Source: Acetobacteraceae bacterium
GTDB lineage: Bacteria; Pseudomonadota; Alphaproteobacteria; Acetobacterales; Acetobacteraceae
Direction: 5' to 3'
Length of the DNA stretch: 64,000 nucleotides
Assembly (NCBI GenBank): GCA_027482245.1
Contig: JAIXWG010000038.1
Location: forward strand, 124,001 to 188,000
Under the pieces are notes generated by a model that was not told the origin of the DNA, did not search any database, and was given only the letters and a program-made list of their open reading frames with translations. Position numbers and translations under genes: made by a program. This document shows, piece after piece, positions 24,034 to 37,642 of the stretch (the stretch's first letter is position 1; every line of letters starts with the position of its first letter).

Positions 24034-25991
24034 GCGGCCAGCCCCAGGGCGCCGACATCTTCCGGCAGGAGGCGGCGGAGCTGCTGGAGCAGCTTGAGGG
24101 CGCGCTGCTGGACCTGGCGCAGCGGCCGGGCGACCGGGCGCTGCTGGATACCGCCTTCCGCGCCATGCACACTATCAAGGGTTCCGGCGCGATGTTCGGG
24201 TTCGAGGCCGTGGCAGGCTTCGTGCATGACTTCGAGACCGCCTTCGACCAGGTGCGCCGCGGCGAGAGCCCCTGCTCGCCCGCCCTCTGTGCCGCGGCGC
24301 TGGATGCGCGCGACCACATCCGCCTGCTGATCGAGGCGCCGGAGCGTGCCGACCCCGCGCGCGGTGCCGCCTTGCTCGCGGCGCTGCACCGGGCGCTGGA
24401 GGGCGCCGGCGCTGCGCCCCCGACCGCGCCGCAGGATGAACGCCTGTGGCGCGTGCGCTTTCACCTCGGCCCCGATGCGCTGGTCAACGGCACCAATCCG
24501 CTGCGCATGCTGGACGAGTTGCGCGAACTCGGCCAGGCGGAGGTCACGGCGCTGGTCGATGACATCCCGCCGCTCGACGAGCTGGATCCGGAGCGCTGCC
24601 ACCTGGGCTGGGAGGTGCGGCTGCGCACCGCGAGCCCGCGCGCGGCGATCGACGACGTCTTCATCTTCGTCACCGACGATGCGCGCATCCTGGTCGAGGA
24701 GGTGCCGCAGGACCGGACGGCCGAGGCGGTGGCGAGTGCGCCGCTGCCCGTCGCGACGTCAGCCGCGGAGGCGGAGCGGGCGCGGCCGGAGCCGGAGCCG
24801 GGGCGCGTCGGCGGCAGCCTGCGCGTGCAGGCGGAGCGGCTCGACGAGTTGATGGACCGGGTCGGCGAACTGGTGATCGCGCAGGCGCGGCTGAACCAGC
24901 TGGCCGCCGGCGGGGACCCGCTGCTGACCGGCGTGGCGGAGGAGATGGGCCGCCTGGTCGCGGAACTTCGCGACACGACGATGAGCATCCGCATGCTGCC
25001 GATCGGATCGCTTTTCGGGCGCTTCCGGCGGCTGCTGCACGACCTTTCGCGCGACCTCGGCAAGCCGGTGGAGCTGGTGACGAGCGGCGAGGAGACCGAG
25101 CTCGACAAGACGATGATCGAGCGGCTGGCGGACCCGCTGGTGCACCTGATCCGCAACGCCGTGGACCATGGGCTCGAGGCGCCGGAAGGCCGTGACGCGG
25201 TTGGCAAGCCGGCCGCCGGCACCATCCGCCTCGCTGCCCGCCACGCCGGCGCGGAGGTGCTGGTCAGCGTCGGCGATGACGGGCGCGGGCTGGATGCGGA
25301 GCGCATCCGCGCCAAGGCGGTGGACCAGGGCCTGATCGCCGCCGATGCCCGGCTGAGCGAGCAGGAGGTCCACCAGCTGATCTTCCACCCCGGCTTCTCC
25401 ACCGCGCAGACGCTGTCGGCGATTTCCGGCCGCGGGGTCGGCATGGATGTGGTGAAGCGGACGATCGAGCAGCTGCGCGGCAGCATCGACGTGGCGAGCC
25501 GGCCGGGTCAGGGCACGGAGGTGACGCTGCGCCTGCCCCTGACGCTTGCCATCGTCGAGGGCCTGCTGGTGCGGGTGGGGGAGGGTCGCTACGCGATCCC
25601 CCTCTCCGCCGTCGAGGAATGCGTGGAACTGCCGGCGGCGCAGGCGGAAGGCGGCGGCGGCTACAGCCTGCTGACGATCCGCGGCGAATTGGTGCCGTTC
25701 CTTCGGCTGCGGGAGACGATGGGCTGCACCACGCCGCCCGATCCGCACCAGAAGGTCGTCATCATCGCCTCCGGCGAGCAGCGGCTGGGCCTGGTCGTGG
25801 ACCAGATCCTCGGCAGCCACCAGACCGTGATCAAGTCGCTGTCGCGGCTGCATGCCGATGTGAAGACCTTCTCCGGCGCCACGATCCTGGGGGACGGCAC
25901 GGTCGCGCTGATCCTCGATGTGGCGCAGCTTCTCGAAGCCGGCCAGGCCGAGGAGGAGGAACACCGAACCCGCACGAGGCAGGCCGCCTGA
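24030..25991 (+). CDS. cheA: Chemotaxis histidine kinase CheA
   Basis: 653-residue kinase. The Hpt domain carries phospho-acceptor H47 (FRAMHTIKGSG). An additional domain of about 90 residues (138-225) lies where CheY-binding P2 is found in E. coli, but does not resemble it closely. Dimerisation begins near 262 (GGSLRVQAERLDELMDRVGE). ATPase motifs are LIRNAVDHGLE (N box, 373-383), GDDGRGLD (415-422) and SGRGVGMDVV (466-475). A CheW-like domain ends the protein (about 505-645). The start overlaps cheY and the stop overlaps cheW as TGATG. It phosphorylates CheY and CheB of this operon. Confidence 0.95.
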   Translation: MSGQPQGADIFRQEAAELLEQLEGALLDLAQRPGDRALLDTAFRAMHTIKGSGAMFGFEAVAGFVHDFETAFDQVRRGESPCSPALCAAALDARDHIRLLIEAPERADPARGAALLAALHRALEGAGAAPPTAPQDERLWRVRFHLGPDALVNGTNPLRMLDELRELGQAEVTALVDDIPPLDELDPERCHLGWEVRLRTASPRAAIDDVFIFVTDDARILVEEVPQDRTAEAVASAPLPVATSAAEAERARPEPEPGRVGGSLRVQAERLDELMDRVGELVIAQARLNQLAAGGDPLLTGVAEEMGRLVAELRDTTMSIRMLPIGSLFGRFRRLLHDLSRDLGKPVELVTSGEETELDKTMIERLADPLVHLIRNAVDHGLEAPEGRDAVGKPAAGTIRLAARHAGAEVLVSVGDDGRGLDAERIRAKAVDQGLIAADARLSEQEVHQLIFHPGFSTAQTLSAISGRGVGMDVVKRTIEQLRGSIDVASRPGQGTEVTLRLPLTLAIVEGLLVRVGEGRYAIPLSAVEECVELPAAQAEGGGGYSLLTIRGELVPFLRLRETMGCTTPPDPHQKVVIIASGEQRLGLVVDQILGSHQTVIKSLSRLHADVKTFSGATILGDGTVALILDVAQLLEAGQAEEEEHRTRTRQAA

Positions 25992-26440
25992 TGACGACGA
26001 TCCCAACCCCGGAAGCGGTGGACGTCCTGACGCTCGGCATCGGCGGCGAGACCTTCGCGATCGAGGCGGCGGCGGTGCGGGAGATCCTGGACCTCGTGCC
26101 GGTCACGGCGGTGCCCGGAGCGCGTCCCTTCGTCGGCGGCGTCGTGAATGTCCGCGGGCGCATCGTGCCGCTGGCCGATTTGCGGCTGCGCTTCGGCATG
26201 CCGGTGACGCCACCGACCGCCGATACGCGGATCATCGTGCTGGAACTCGACCTGGCGGGCGAGAGCCTGCCCGTCGGCATCCTGGCGGACCGCGTGCACG
26301 AGGTGACGCGCATTGTGCCGGGCGAGATGTCGGCCGCGCCGCGCATCGGGCTGCGCTGGCGGCCCGATTTCGTGCGCGGCGTGGGAATGCATGGCGACCG
26401 CCTGGTCGTGCTGCCCGACCTCGCCCGAATCCTTCACTGA
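25991..26440 (+). CDS. cheW: CheW coupling protein (first copy)
   Basis: 149-residue single CheW domain. LGIGGETFAIEAAAVREILDL, broken here as LGIGGETFAIEAA / AVREILDL, and GVVNVRGRIVPLADLRLRFG are typical. It links receptors to CheA in cytoplasmic arrays. Its ATG shares a base with the cheA stop. Together with the second CheW at 28327 it flanks the receptor gene; the two differ enough to be non-redundant. Confidence 0.93.
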   Translation: MTTIPTPEAVDVLTLGIGGETFAIEAAAVREILDLVPVTAVPGARPFVGGVVNVRGRIVPLADLRLRFGMPVTPPTADTRIIVLELDLAGESLPVGILADRVHEVTRIVPGEMSAAPRIGLRWRPDFVRGVGMHGDRLVVLPDLARILH

Positions 26441-26470
26441 CCCCGTTCCCTCCCCGAGGAAACCCTGATC

Positions 26471-28312
26471 ATGCGGATCACCATCAAGGCGAAGCTCTTT
26501 GCCGCCTTCGGCTTCGTCATCCTGCTGCTCGTCGCGGCATCGCTCCTGGCCGTGCGCGAGATGGGATCGCTGACCGCGACCTATGAGGGCGTGCTGAGCG
26601 GGCCTTCCGCCCGGATGCAGCGTTCGCAGGAAGCGAAGCTCGACTTCGCGCTGCTGGTGCGCGCCGAGAAGAACATGATCGTGGTGACGACACCGGCCGA
26701 TATCGACCGCTTCTATGCGGAGGTCCAGCAGCGCCGCAACGACCTGGCGCAGTCGCTGGACCGTGCCATCCCGCTGGCGAGCGAGCGGGGACGGCCGCAC
26801 TGGATCGCGGCGCGTGCCGCGCTGCAGCAATATGCGCAGGTCCAGGACCGCCTGCGCGAACTCGCCATCGCGGGGGATCGTCAGGCGACGGCCACGCTGT
26901 CCACGAGCGAGGGGCGCCGGCATGTGGCGGAGGGCCTGGCGCGGCTCGACGACATCATCCAGATCAACAACCAGGCGCTGCAGGAGGCCCGCGCCGGTGC
27001 CGAGGCCACGGCGACGCAGGCGGAGCGGCTGCTGATCGGGCTGGCGGTGATCGCGGTCCTCACGGCGCTTGGCGCTGCGCTGTGGATCGCGCTGTCGATC
27101 AGCCGCGGCCTGGCGAAGGCCGTGCATGTCGCCAATGCGGTGGCGATCGGCGACCTCAGCCAGTCCGCCACCGTCTCCACGAATGACGAGGTGCGGGACC
27201 TCGTGGACGCCATCGGCCGCATGACGGAAAGCCTGCGCGCCACGGCGAAGATCGCGGACGAGATCGCCAGCGGCAACCTGGCGGTGGAAGCCAAGCCGGC
27301 CTCCGACAAGGACGTGATGGGCCTGGCGCTGGTGAAGATGCTGGAGCGGCTTCGCAGCGTGGTGTCGGAAGCGACGATGGCCGCGCAGAACGTCGCCGCC
27401 GGCAGCCAGCAGCTCTCCTCCTCCTCCGAGGAACTCGCGCAGGGCGCGACCGAGCAGGCTTCCTCCGCCGAGGAGGCTTCCGCGGCGATGGAGGAGATGG
27501 CCGCGAACATCAAGCAGAATGCCGAGAATGCCGGCCAGACGGAGAAGATCGCGCGGCAATCCGCGGCCGATGCGCAGCGCAGCGGCGATGCGGTGGGCCA
27601 GGCCGTGTCCGCCATGCAGGCGATCGCGGAGAAGATCAACATCGTGCAGGAGATCGCCCGTCAGACCGACCTGCTGGCGCTGAACGCGGCGGTGGAGGCG
27701 GCGCGTGCCGGCGAACACGGCAAGGGCTTCGCGGTGGTGGCGAGCGAGGTGCGCAAGCTGGCCGAACGCAGCCAGGCCGCGGCGGCGGAGATCAGTACGC
27801 TGTCCTCCAACACGCTGAAGACGGCGCAGGAGGCGGGCGAGATGCTGCTGCGCCTGGTGCCTGACATCAAGCGCACGGCTGAACTGGTGGAGGAGATCAC
27901 GGCGGCCTGCCGCGAGCAGGATATCGGCGCGGGGCAGATCAACCTTGCGATCCAGCAGCTCGACAAGGTGACGCAGCAGAACGCCAGCGCGTCGGAGGAG
28001 GTGTCGGCGACGTCGGAGGTCCTGTCCTCCCAGGCGGATGTGCTGCAGTCCACCATCGCCTATTTCCGCCTCGGTACCGAACCGGCGCGGCCCGCGCCGG
28101 AGGTGGCGGCGCCGGCCCATCGCCCCGCCGGCTTCGCCCGTGCCCAGGCGCGGCCCGCGATCAAGCGCCCCGCCGAACCCGCGGCGCGGCCCGCCGCGGC
28201 GAAGGCGCATGGTCGCGCCAATGGTCACGCAGCTGCGAATGGCAAGGGTGGCTTCGCGCTCGACATGGCCGGGGGTGGTGACGCGCTCGACGCCGAATTC
28301 CAGCGGCACTGA
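26471..28312 (+). CDS. Methyl-accepting chemotaxis protein
   Basis: 613-residue transmembrane chemoreceptor. TM1 spans about 8-28, a four-helix-bundle periplasmic sensor follows (30-186), TM2 spans 187-210, and HAMP covers 211-265. The signalling tip is at about 393-432 ([20 protein letters not shown] region, then [15 protein letters not shown]). The C-terminal 75 residues are Ala/Pro-rich and flexible and end in EFQRH, with no CheR-docking pentapeptide of the NWETF type. A run [20 protein letters not shown] marks a methylation helix. This is the only receptor in the operon, so its sensor domain probably defines the stimulus. Starts 30 bases after cheW. Confidence 0.95.
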   Translation: MRITIKAKLFAAFGFVILLLVAASLLAVREMGSLTATYEGVLSGPSARMQRSQEAKLDFALLVRAEKNMIVVTTPADIDRFYAEVQQRRNDLAQSLDRAIPLASERGRPHWIAARAALQQYAQVQDRLRELAIAGDRQATATLSTSEGRRHVAEGLARLDDIIQINNQALQEARAGAEATATQAERLLIGLAVIAVLTALGAALWIALSISRGLAKAVHVANAVAIGDLSQSATVSTNDEVRDLVDAIGRMTESLRATAKIADEIASGNLAVEAKPASDKDVMGLALVKMLERLRSVVSEATMAAQNVAAGSQQLSSSSEELAQGATEQASSAEEASAAMEEMAANIKQNAENAGQTEKIARQSAADAQRSGDAVGQAVSAMQAIAEKINIVQEIARQTDLLALNAAVEAARAGEHGKGFAVVASEVRKLAERSQAAAAEISTLSSNTLKTAQEAGEMLLRLVPDIKRTAELVEEITAACREQDIGAGQINLAIQQLDKVTQQNASASEEVSATSEVLSSQADVLQSTIAYFRLGTEPARPAPEVAAPAHRPAGFARAQARPAIKRPAEPAARPAAAKAHGRANGHAAANGKGGFALDMAGGGDALDAEFQRH

Positions 28313-28326
28313 GCGGGAAGCGGGCG

Positions 28327-28798
28327 ATGTCGGGCCAGGAGCAGTTCATCACCCTCGGCGTCGGGCCGGAGGTCTTCGCCATCCCGATCGCCCATGTGCA
28401 GGAGATCCTGGACCTGCGCCCCATCGCGCGGCTGCCCCAGGCCCCGCCTGGCCTGCTGGGCGTGACGGACCTGCGCGGGCAGAGCGTGGCGGTGGTGGAC
28501 CTCCGCGCCCTGCTCGGGGAGCCGCCGGCCGAGACCGGGGAGGGCACGCGCATCCTGGTGCTGGAACTGGACGTCGGCGGCCGCGCGCTGCGGCTCGGCC
28601 TGCTGGTGGACAGCGTCTTCGAGGTGACGGCGCTGGATGACCAGGCGGAGCCGCCGCCGGAGATCGGCCGTCCCTGGGCATCCTCCTGCATCCGTGGCGT
28701 CGGGCGGCGCGCGGGCAGCTTCGTCATCGTGCTCGACGTGGCCCGCCTGATCGGCGCCGATATGCGGGCCAGCGCGGATGCGTTGCTGGGAGCGAGCC

Positions 28799-28809
<11 letters not shown>
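28327..28809 (+). CDS. cheW: CheW coupling protein (second copy)
   Basis: 160-residue CheW domain (FITLGVGPEVFAIPIAHVQ, GLLGVTDLRGQSVAVVDLRALLG). It lies 14 bases after the receptor gene and overlaps the likely cheR start by 11 bases. Two CheWs in one operon are common in non-flagellar or alternative chemosensory systems; which one partners the local receptor cannot be told. Confidence 0.93.
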
Positions 28810-32438
<3,629 letters not shown>

Positions 32439-32453
32439 GCCGGCCAGGCGCCA

Positions 32454-32468
32454 TTTCGCATTGCGGAA
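32454..32468. promoter_or_regulatory. IclR-type operator upstream of the quinone oxidoreductase/iclR operon
   Basis: TTTCGCATTGCGGAA, a 15-bp palindrome with one arm mismatch (TTTCGC / GCGGAA). It matches the perfect site TTCCGC-CAT-GCGGAA at 42734-42748 and lies upstream of a possible promoter for the operon that encodes an IclR regulator. Confidence 0.5.
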
Positions 32469-32486
32469 CGTCCGGGCCGGCCGTGG

Positions 32487-32513
32487 TTGCAGCCGCGTGG
32501 CCGGTGCTAGTCT
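32487..32513 (+). promoter_or_regulatory. Weak candidate promoter for the quinone oxidoreductase operon
   Basis: TTGCAG, 15 bases, TAGTCT, 28 bases upstream of the ATG at 32541. The spacer is short, so this is only a suggestion; the operator at 32454 would then lie upstream of -35, an activator position. Confidence 0.2.
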
Positions 32514-32540
32514 CGCGGCCTCGGAACGGGGGAAGCGCGG

Positions 32541-33548
32541 ATGCGGGTCGTCGAGTACAGGGGCGCCGGCGGGGCTGACGTCATCGCCCTGGCGGAGCGG
32601 CCGACTCCCGCACCGGGACCGGGCGAGGTGCTGCTGAAGGTCGCCGCGGCCGGCGTGAACCGGCCGGATGTGCAGCAGCGCAAGGGCCTCTACCCGCCTC
32701 CGCCCGGCGTCACCGATATCCCGGGCCTGGATGTCGCCGGCATCGTCGAAGCGGTGGCGCCGGACGTCACCTGGCCCCGCCCCGGCGATGCGGTCTGCGC
32801 GCTGGTCTCCGGCGGCGGCTATGCCGAATTCTGCGTGGTGCCCGCGCCGCAATGCATGCCCGTGCCGCGCGGCTTCAGCTTCATCGAGGCGGCGACCTTG
32901 CCGGAAGTCTTCTTCACCGCCTGGAACAACGTCATCTGGCTCGGGCGGCTGGCGGAGGGCGAGACGCTGCTGGTCCAGGGCGGCACCAGCGGCGTCGGCC
33001 TGGCGGCGATGCAGATCGGGGCGCAGCTTCGCGGCGCCACGGTCCTCGCCACCAGCAGCTCCGCCGAGAAGCAGGCGGTGTGCCGCGCGATGGGCGCGAC
33101 CGGCGTGGTGGATTATCGCGAGGCGGATTGGGCGGAGCAGCTGCGCGCCCTGACCGGCGGGCGCGGGATCGACGTGATCCTGGACTCGCAGGGCGGCGAC
33201 TATACGGCGCCGGAGATGGGCCTGCTGGCACCCGATGGCCGCCTCGTCCTCATCGCCAGTCACCGCGCGCCGCGGGCGGAGATCAGCACGCGCGACATCT
33301 ACATCCGCCGCCTGACCATCACCGGATCGACGCTGCGATCGCGGCCGCCGGCCTACAAGGGCCGCATCGCGCGGGAGCTGGTGGACCAGGTCTGGCCGCT
33401 GCTGGAGGATGGCCGCATCCGCACGCATATCTGCGGCGTCCATGCGCTGGAGGATGTGGCCGCCGCGCAGGCGGTGCTGGATGCGAATGCGCAGATCGGC
33501 AAGCTGGTACTGCGCGTGTCCGGCATGGCCGACCACCGGCCGGGATGA
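32541..33548 (+). CDS. NAD(P)H-quinone oxidoreductase-like zinc-free MDR protein
   Basis: 335-residue medium-chain dehydrogenase/reductase of the quinone oxidoreductase (QOR/PIG3) group. The GroES-like domain (1-120) has NRPDVQQRKGLYPPP but none of the cysteines that bind structural zinc. The Rossmann domain shows VQGGTSGVGLAAMQIG and DYREADWAEQ. It would reduce quinones or enones with NADPH in the cytoplasm. GGGGGAAG precedes the ATG. Its stop overlaps the start of an iclR gene, so the enzyme and regulator form an operon, and it opens a catabolic block that faces the nine-gene minus-strand operon. Confidence 0.9.
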   Translation: MRVVEYRGAGGADVIALAERPTPAPGPGEVLLKVAAAGVNRPDVQQRKGLYPPPPGVTDIPGLDVAGIVEAVAPDVTWPRPGDAVCALVSGGGYAEFCVVPAPQCMPVPRGFSFIEAATLPEVFFTAWNNVIWLGRLAEGETLLVQGGTSGVGLAAMQIGAQLRGATVLATSSSAEKQAVCRAMGATGVVDYREADWAEQLRALTGGRGIDVILDSQGGDYTAPEMGLLAPDGRLVLIASHRAPRAEISTRDIYIRRLTITGSTLRSRPPAYKGRIARELVDQVWPLLEDGRIRTHICGVHALEDVAAAQAVLDANAQIGKLVLRVSGMADHRPG

Positions 33549-34351
33549 GCGGGCCGCCGGTCCAGTCGGTGCTGCGGGCGCTGACGCTGCTGAAGCTGCT
33601 GAACCGGCAGCGGACCACGACGGTGGATGAGCTGCATCGCGCCAGCGGCCTGCCGAAGCCCACCATCATGCGGCTTCTCGGCACGCTGATGGAGGCCGGG
33701 CTGGTGGCGAAGGCGGAACGCGCGCTGGGCTACCGCATCACCTCCCAGGTCGCGCAGCTCAGCGCCGGGTTCCACGGCGGGCCCCTGGTAGCGGAAGCGG
33801 GGCGCGCCTGGGCGGCGGACCTGACGCGCCGGCTGAAATGGCCGGCGGTCATCGCGGTGCTGGACCAGGCGCGCATGACCGTCAGCGTCAGCACGCTGGC
33901 GGAGAGCACCGTCTCCCCCTTCCATGCCACGATCGGCACGCGCTACAGCCTGGTGACGCGCGCCATCGGCCGCGCCTACCTGGCCTTCTGCCCGGATCCG
34001 GAGCGGCGCATCCTGATGCGCATGCTGGCCGCGTCCAGCGATCCCGAGGACAATCCGCCGAACCTCGTGCGCATCGCAGCGGCGGCCATCGCGACGGTGC
34101 GGCGCCAGGGCTATGCGCTGCGCGACCCGAAGGCGGAGCCGCTGGGTTCCAACACCGTCGCGGTGCCGATCCGGCTGGGCGATGGCGTGGCGGGCACCAT
34201 CGGCCTCAGCTACTTCCGCTCGGCCGTCAACCACCAGACGCTGGTAACGGAACTGGTGCCGGCGCTGCATGAAGCGAGCCGGCACATCACCGCGGCGATC
34301 GAGCGGCTTCAGCAGAATGCCCGCAGCTCATCCAGCCAGGCCGTCGAATAG
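33545..34351 (+). CDS. IclR family transcriptional regulator
   Basis: 268 residues, ATG overlapping the preceding stop (ATGA). HTH about 5-65 (SVLRALTLLKLLNRQRTTTV region, then HRASGLPKPTIMRLLGTLM); effector domain from about 80. Its 3' end overlaps the convergent prpD-type gene by 24 bases. It is the likely ligand-responsive regulator of its own operon and, through the matching palindrome at 42731, of the nine-gene operon and divergent amidohydrolase. That pairing is inferred from operator similarity. Confidence 0.92.
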   Translation: MSGPPVQSVLRALTLLKLLNRQRTTTVDELHRASGLPKPTIMRLLGTLMEAGLVAKAERALGYRITSQVAQLSAGFHGGPLVAEAGRAWAADLTRRLKWPAVIAVLDQARMTVSVSTLAESTVSPFHATIGTRYSLVTRAIGRAYLAFCPDPERRILMRMLAASSDPEDNPPNLVRIAAAAIATVRRQGYALRDPKAEPLGSNTVAVPIRLGDGVAGTIGLSYFRSAVNHQTLVTELVPALHEASRHITAAIERLQQNARSSSSQAVE

Positions 34352-35701
34352 CGGGGCGACATCGCTGGCCGTCTCCAGCCGCAGCAGCGCATCGATGGCG
34401 CGGTCCGCCTGCGATGGCGTCAGCACGCCGTCCACATTCGCGCGGAACTTGCGCAGCACATCCGCCTCCGTCATCGGGTTGGCGCGGGTGCCGCGCATGT
34501 CGTCGATCCGGTGGCTCAGCACGCGGCCATCGTACAGCCGCACGGTAACCATGCCGCCGGAGCGGGTGGCGGTGGTCTCCGGTTCGTCCTCGTACTCCAC
34601 CAGGTCGGCGATGCGGTTGATGGCGGGGTCGCGCAGCGCTTCCTCCGCATAGGCGTCCTTGTCCATGCGGCCACGGACCAGGGCCTCCGCCACCGTGTGC
34701 TGCAGGCTGATGCGGCCATGCCAGGTCGTGGCCGGGCGGCGCTTGTCGGCGACGGGTTCGCAGACGGTCGCGAAGGACCGCTTGCCGATGCGACAGGTGA
34801 CGCCGGCGACGTCCTCCGGCGCGATGGCGTGGCGGTCGCGCAGCGCGATGGCGCATTCGATGTGCGGCATCATGGTGAAGGCGCAAGGGTGCACCTTGGC
34901 GGCGATGTTCAGCACCTCCCACGCCTCGCCCAGGCCGTCGCAGAGCGCGTCGAAGCGCAGATCCTCACGGCCCTGGACGTGGCTGCGGAACCAGCCGAAG
35001 CGGCCATCGAAGACCGGCCGCGGGCCGCTGATGCCGGCTTCCGCCAGCGCGAGCGCGCGCAGCGCACCGGTCGCCGCCATGCCGACATGCATCATCTTGG
35101 TCGAGCTGCCATCCTCGAAGGAGGCGTTCAGCCCGGCGGAGAGGCTGCCGGCGGCGCCGATCGCGTCCGCGATGACGCCGGCGCCATGGCCGCGCAGCGT
35201 GGCGAGCCCATAGACGCCGCCGAAGACGCCGAAGACCGCGGTGGGGTGGAAGCCCAGCGTGTGCAGCCGCACCGGCGTGATGCGGCCGAGCCGGCAGGTC
35301 AGCTCGCTGCCGACCAGCACCGCCAGGATCAGCTCGGCACCCGTGGCGTGGCGGCGGACCGCTTCGGGGAAGGCGACGGAGACGACGGGGGCGGTGGGGT
35401 GGATGAAGCTTTCGATGTGGGTGTCGTCGAACTCCAGCACCGCCGTCATCACGCCATTCACGAAGGCGGCGGCCATGGGGGAGACATCCTGCGTATCGCC
35501 CAGGATGCGCGCGCCACGCCCGGCATCGAGCGACAGCGCCGCCTGCCGCACGGCGGCCACCAGCGGCAGCGGCTTCGCGGCCAGCATGACACCGATGAGA
35601 TCGAGGATCCGCAGCTTCGTGCTTTCGATCACGGCCGACGGCACGCGGTCCAGCGTCATCCCGGCGGCCCAGGAGGCAGCGCTTGTGTTGAGGTCCGTCA
35701 T
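34328..35701 (-). CDS. MmgE/PrpD family protein
   Basis: 457-residue protein of the MmgE/PrpD fold, relatives of 2-methylcitrate dehydratase, cis-aconitate decarboxylase and immune-responsive gene 1. Conserved stretches include DDTHIESFIHPTAPVV, HTLGFHPTAVFGVFGG and HPCAFTMMPHIECAIALRD. It probably dehydrates or decarboxylates a tricarboxylate-like acid in the cytoplasm; 2-methylcitrate itself is unlikely because prpBC are absent. It is the last gene of the nine-gene operon; its ATG overlaps the stop of the upstream Bug gene and its end overlaps iclR. Confidence 0.88.
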   Translation of the reverse strand: MTDLNTSAASWAAGMTLDRVPSAVIESTKLRILDLIGVMLAAKPLPLVAAVRQAALSLDAGRGARILGDTQDVSPMAAAFVNGVMTAVLEFDDTHIESFIHPTAPVVSVAFPEAVRRHATGAELILAVLVGSELTCRLGRITPVRLHTLGFHPTAVFGVFGGVYGLATLRGHGAGVIADAIGAAGSLSAGLNASFEDGSSTKMMHVGMAATGALRALALAEAGISGPRPVFDGRFGWFRSHVQGREDLRFDALCDGLGEAWEVLNIAAKVHPCAFTMMPHIECAIALRDRHAIAPEDVAGVTCRIGKRSFATVCEPVADKRRPATTWHGRISLQHTVAEALVRGRMDKDAYAEEALRDPAINRIADLVEYEDEPETTATRSGGMVTVRLYDGRVLSHRIDDMRGTRANPMTEADVLRKFRANVDGVLTPSQADRAIDALLRLETASDVAPLFDGLAG

Positions 35702-36669
35702 TCCGCGGTGATGCCGGCGGCGCGGATCAGGGCGCCGAACTGGCGCGTATCCTCCGCGAGGTCTTCCGCCAGTTGCGACGGTGACCTGTAGCTGGGCACG
35801 ACGCCGACGCGGGCGAGGCGTTCGAGGAAGGCGGGCTCCACCAGCATCGCCTCCACACGGCCTGCGAGTTGCGCGACGACGGCGGGTGCCATGCCCGGCG
35901 GCCCCATCAGCGCCTGCCAGCCGGAGGTGCGGACATTCGGGAAACCCTGTTCCGCCAGTGTCGGGATGTCCGGCAGTTGCGGCAGGCGGCGGTCGCCGAC
36001 GGCGGCCAGGCCGCGCAGCCGGCCCTGCTGCACGTGCTGGATCACCACGGTGTCGATCATGAAATCCACGTCGCCGGCCAGCATCGCCTGCACGCCGGGC
36101 GCGGAGCCGCGGAAGGGGATGTGCACGGCTTCGAAGCCCGCTTCCCGCCGGAACATCTCTGTCATCACATGCAGCGTGGAGCCGATGCCGGAGGAGCCGT
36201 AGTTCAGCCGGCCCGGGTTGCGCTTCCCATAGGTCACCAGCTCCGCCAGCGTCGTCACCGGCAGGGTGTTGCGCACGGCCAGCAGGCGCTGCGATTCGCT
36301 GATGTTCGCGATGGGCGTGAAACCGGTGACCGGATCGTAGCCGACATTCGCCATGTGCGGCAGGATCGCGAAGATGGCGTTGCCGGCGAGCAGGATGGTG
36401 TGGCCGTCCGGCGCCGCGCGGCTGACGGCGCGGGCCGCGATTGCCCCGCCGGCGCCGCCCTGGTTCTCCACCACCACCGGCACGCCGAGCCGCGTGGCCA
36501 GCGCCTCTCCCACCAGGCGGCCGACCAGGTCGCCGGTACCGCCGGCGGCATAGGCGACCACCAGGCGCAGCGGCCGGTCCGGGAAGGCATGGGCGGGCGT
36601 GGCGGGAATCGCGGCCGCCATCCCCATGGCAGCCAGGGCCCGACGCCCGATCCGTGGCGCTTCCAGCAT
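35698..36669 (-). CDS. Bug family (TctC) substrate-binding protein
   Basis: 323-residue periplasmic receptor. Export signal APRIGRRALAAMG...TPAHA, then LRLVVAYAAGGTGDLVGR, ENQGGAGGAIAA, YDPVTGFTPIA and IPFRGSAPGVQ; PFRG replaces the more usual PYRG. The ATG at 36669 is used because AGGGGA lies just upstream, and the longer frame adds non-signal residues. Overlaps the PrpD-family gene by four bases and lies 10 bases after another Bug gene, so two different receptors are made in tandem. Confidence 0.92.
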   Translation of the reverse strand: MLEAPRIGRRALAAMGMAAAIPATPAHAFPDRPLRLVVAYAAGGTGDLVGRLVGEALATRLGVPVVVENQGGAGGAIAARAVSRAAPDGHTILLAGNAIFAILPHMANVGYDPVTGFTPIANISESQRLLAVRNTLPVTTLAELVTYGKRNPGRLNYGSSGIGSTLHVMTEMFRREAGFEAVHIPFRGSAPGVQAMLAGDVDFMIDTVVIQHVQQGRLRGLAAVGDRRLPQLPDIPTLAEQGFPNVRTSGWQALMGPPGMAPAVVAQLAGRVEAMLVEPAFLERLARVGVVPSYRSPSQLAEDLAEDTRQFGALIRAAGITAE

Positions 36670-36679
36670 GGTCGTTCCC

Positions 36680-37642
36680 CTACTGCTTCTCGATGCCGGC
36701 ACGGTCGATGATGCGGGCCCAGAGCGCGATGTCGTCCCGCAGCAGCGTCGCCATGGCTTCGGGCGTGTTGGTCAGGGGTTCCACGCCCAGCGCCAGCACG
36801 CGTGCGCGCAGGGCGGGTTCCTGCAGGATCTCCGCGATGTGGCGGTTCAGCAGGTCGATGATGGGCCGTGGCGTGCGTGCCGGCGCGAAGAGGGCGTTCC
36901 AGCCGGTGACGGCGTAGTCCGGCAGCCCGTCCTCCCGCAGCGTCGGCACCGCCGGCAGCAGCGCGGAGCGGCGTTCGCCCGTGCTGGTCACGGGGCGCAG
37001 CTGCCCGCCCTCGATCACGCCGCGCGCCGCGGCGAAGGATTCGAAGGCGATGTCGGCATCGCCGCGCTGGGCGGCGGTCAGCACCTCCGGCGTCGTGCGG
37101 TAGGGCACGACGGTCGCCTCCAGCCCCGCGGCGACGCGCAGCCATTCCGCCGCCAGGTTCTGCGTGCTGCCCGGGCTGATCGTCGCCATCGTCAGCCGCC
37201 CGCCCTGCCGGCCCGCGGCCAGGACATCGGCCACGGAGCGGAAGCGGGAGCCCGCCGCGGTCAGCAGCACCAGGTCGAAGGACACCATGGCGGAGATGGG
37301 CGCGAAATCCGCGACGGGATCGTAGGGCAGGCTGCGGAAGAGGGAGGCGTTGATGGCGTTGCCGGTGCTGAGCACGATCAGCGTCTGCCCATCCGGCGCC
37401 GCCGTGGCGCCCGCGCGCGCCGCCACGCCGCCGCCGGCGCCCGGCCGGTTGTCCACCACCACCTGCTGGCCGAGGCGTCGCGACAATTGCTCGCCCACGA
37501 GCCGCACCGTGAGGTCCGCGAGCCCGCCGGCGCCGAAGCCCACGATGATGCGGATGGGGCCGCTGGGATAGGCCTGCGCCCGGGCCGTGGCGGGCAGCGC
37601 CAGCGCGGCGGCGAAGGCCGCGCGTCGGGTGAACTTCGTCAC
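36680..37642 (-). CDS. Bug family (TctC) substrate-binding protein
   Basis: 320-residue periplasmic receptor with signal MTKFTRRAAFAAALALPATARAQ (split: MTKFTRRAAFAAA / LALPATARAQ). Landmarks are IRIIVGFGAGGLADLTVR, DNRPGAGGGVAAR and YDPVADFAPIS. The ligand-contacting PYRGxAP segment reads PYRTTPEVLT, so this copy has lost the conserved glycine and probably binds a different solute from the neighbouring Bug proteins. Its ATG overlaps the stop of the upstream SDR gene. Confidence 0.92.
   Translation of the reverse strand: MTKFTRRAAFAAALALPATARAQAYPSGPIRIIVGFGAGGLADLTVRLVGEQLSRRLGQQVVVDNRPGAGGGVAARAGATAAPDGQTLIVLSTGNAINASLFRSLPYDPVADFAPISAMVSFDLVLLTAAGSRFRSVADVLAAGRQGGRLTMATISPGSTQNLAAEWLRVAAGLEATVVPYRTTPEVLTAAQRGDADIAFESFAAARGVIEGGQLRPVTSTGERRSALLPAVPTLREDGLPDYAVTGWNALFAPARTPRPIIDLLNRHIAEILQEPALRARVLALGVEPLTNTPEAMATLLRDDIALWARIIDRAGIEKQ

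Noticed and set aside
25661-28309. 882-codon minus-strand open frame opposite cheA, cheW and the chemoreceptor
   Set aside because: No recognisable protein family, low-complexity composition, and no ribosome site; shadow of the chemoreceptor reading frame.
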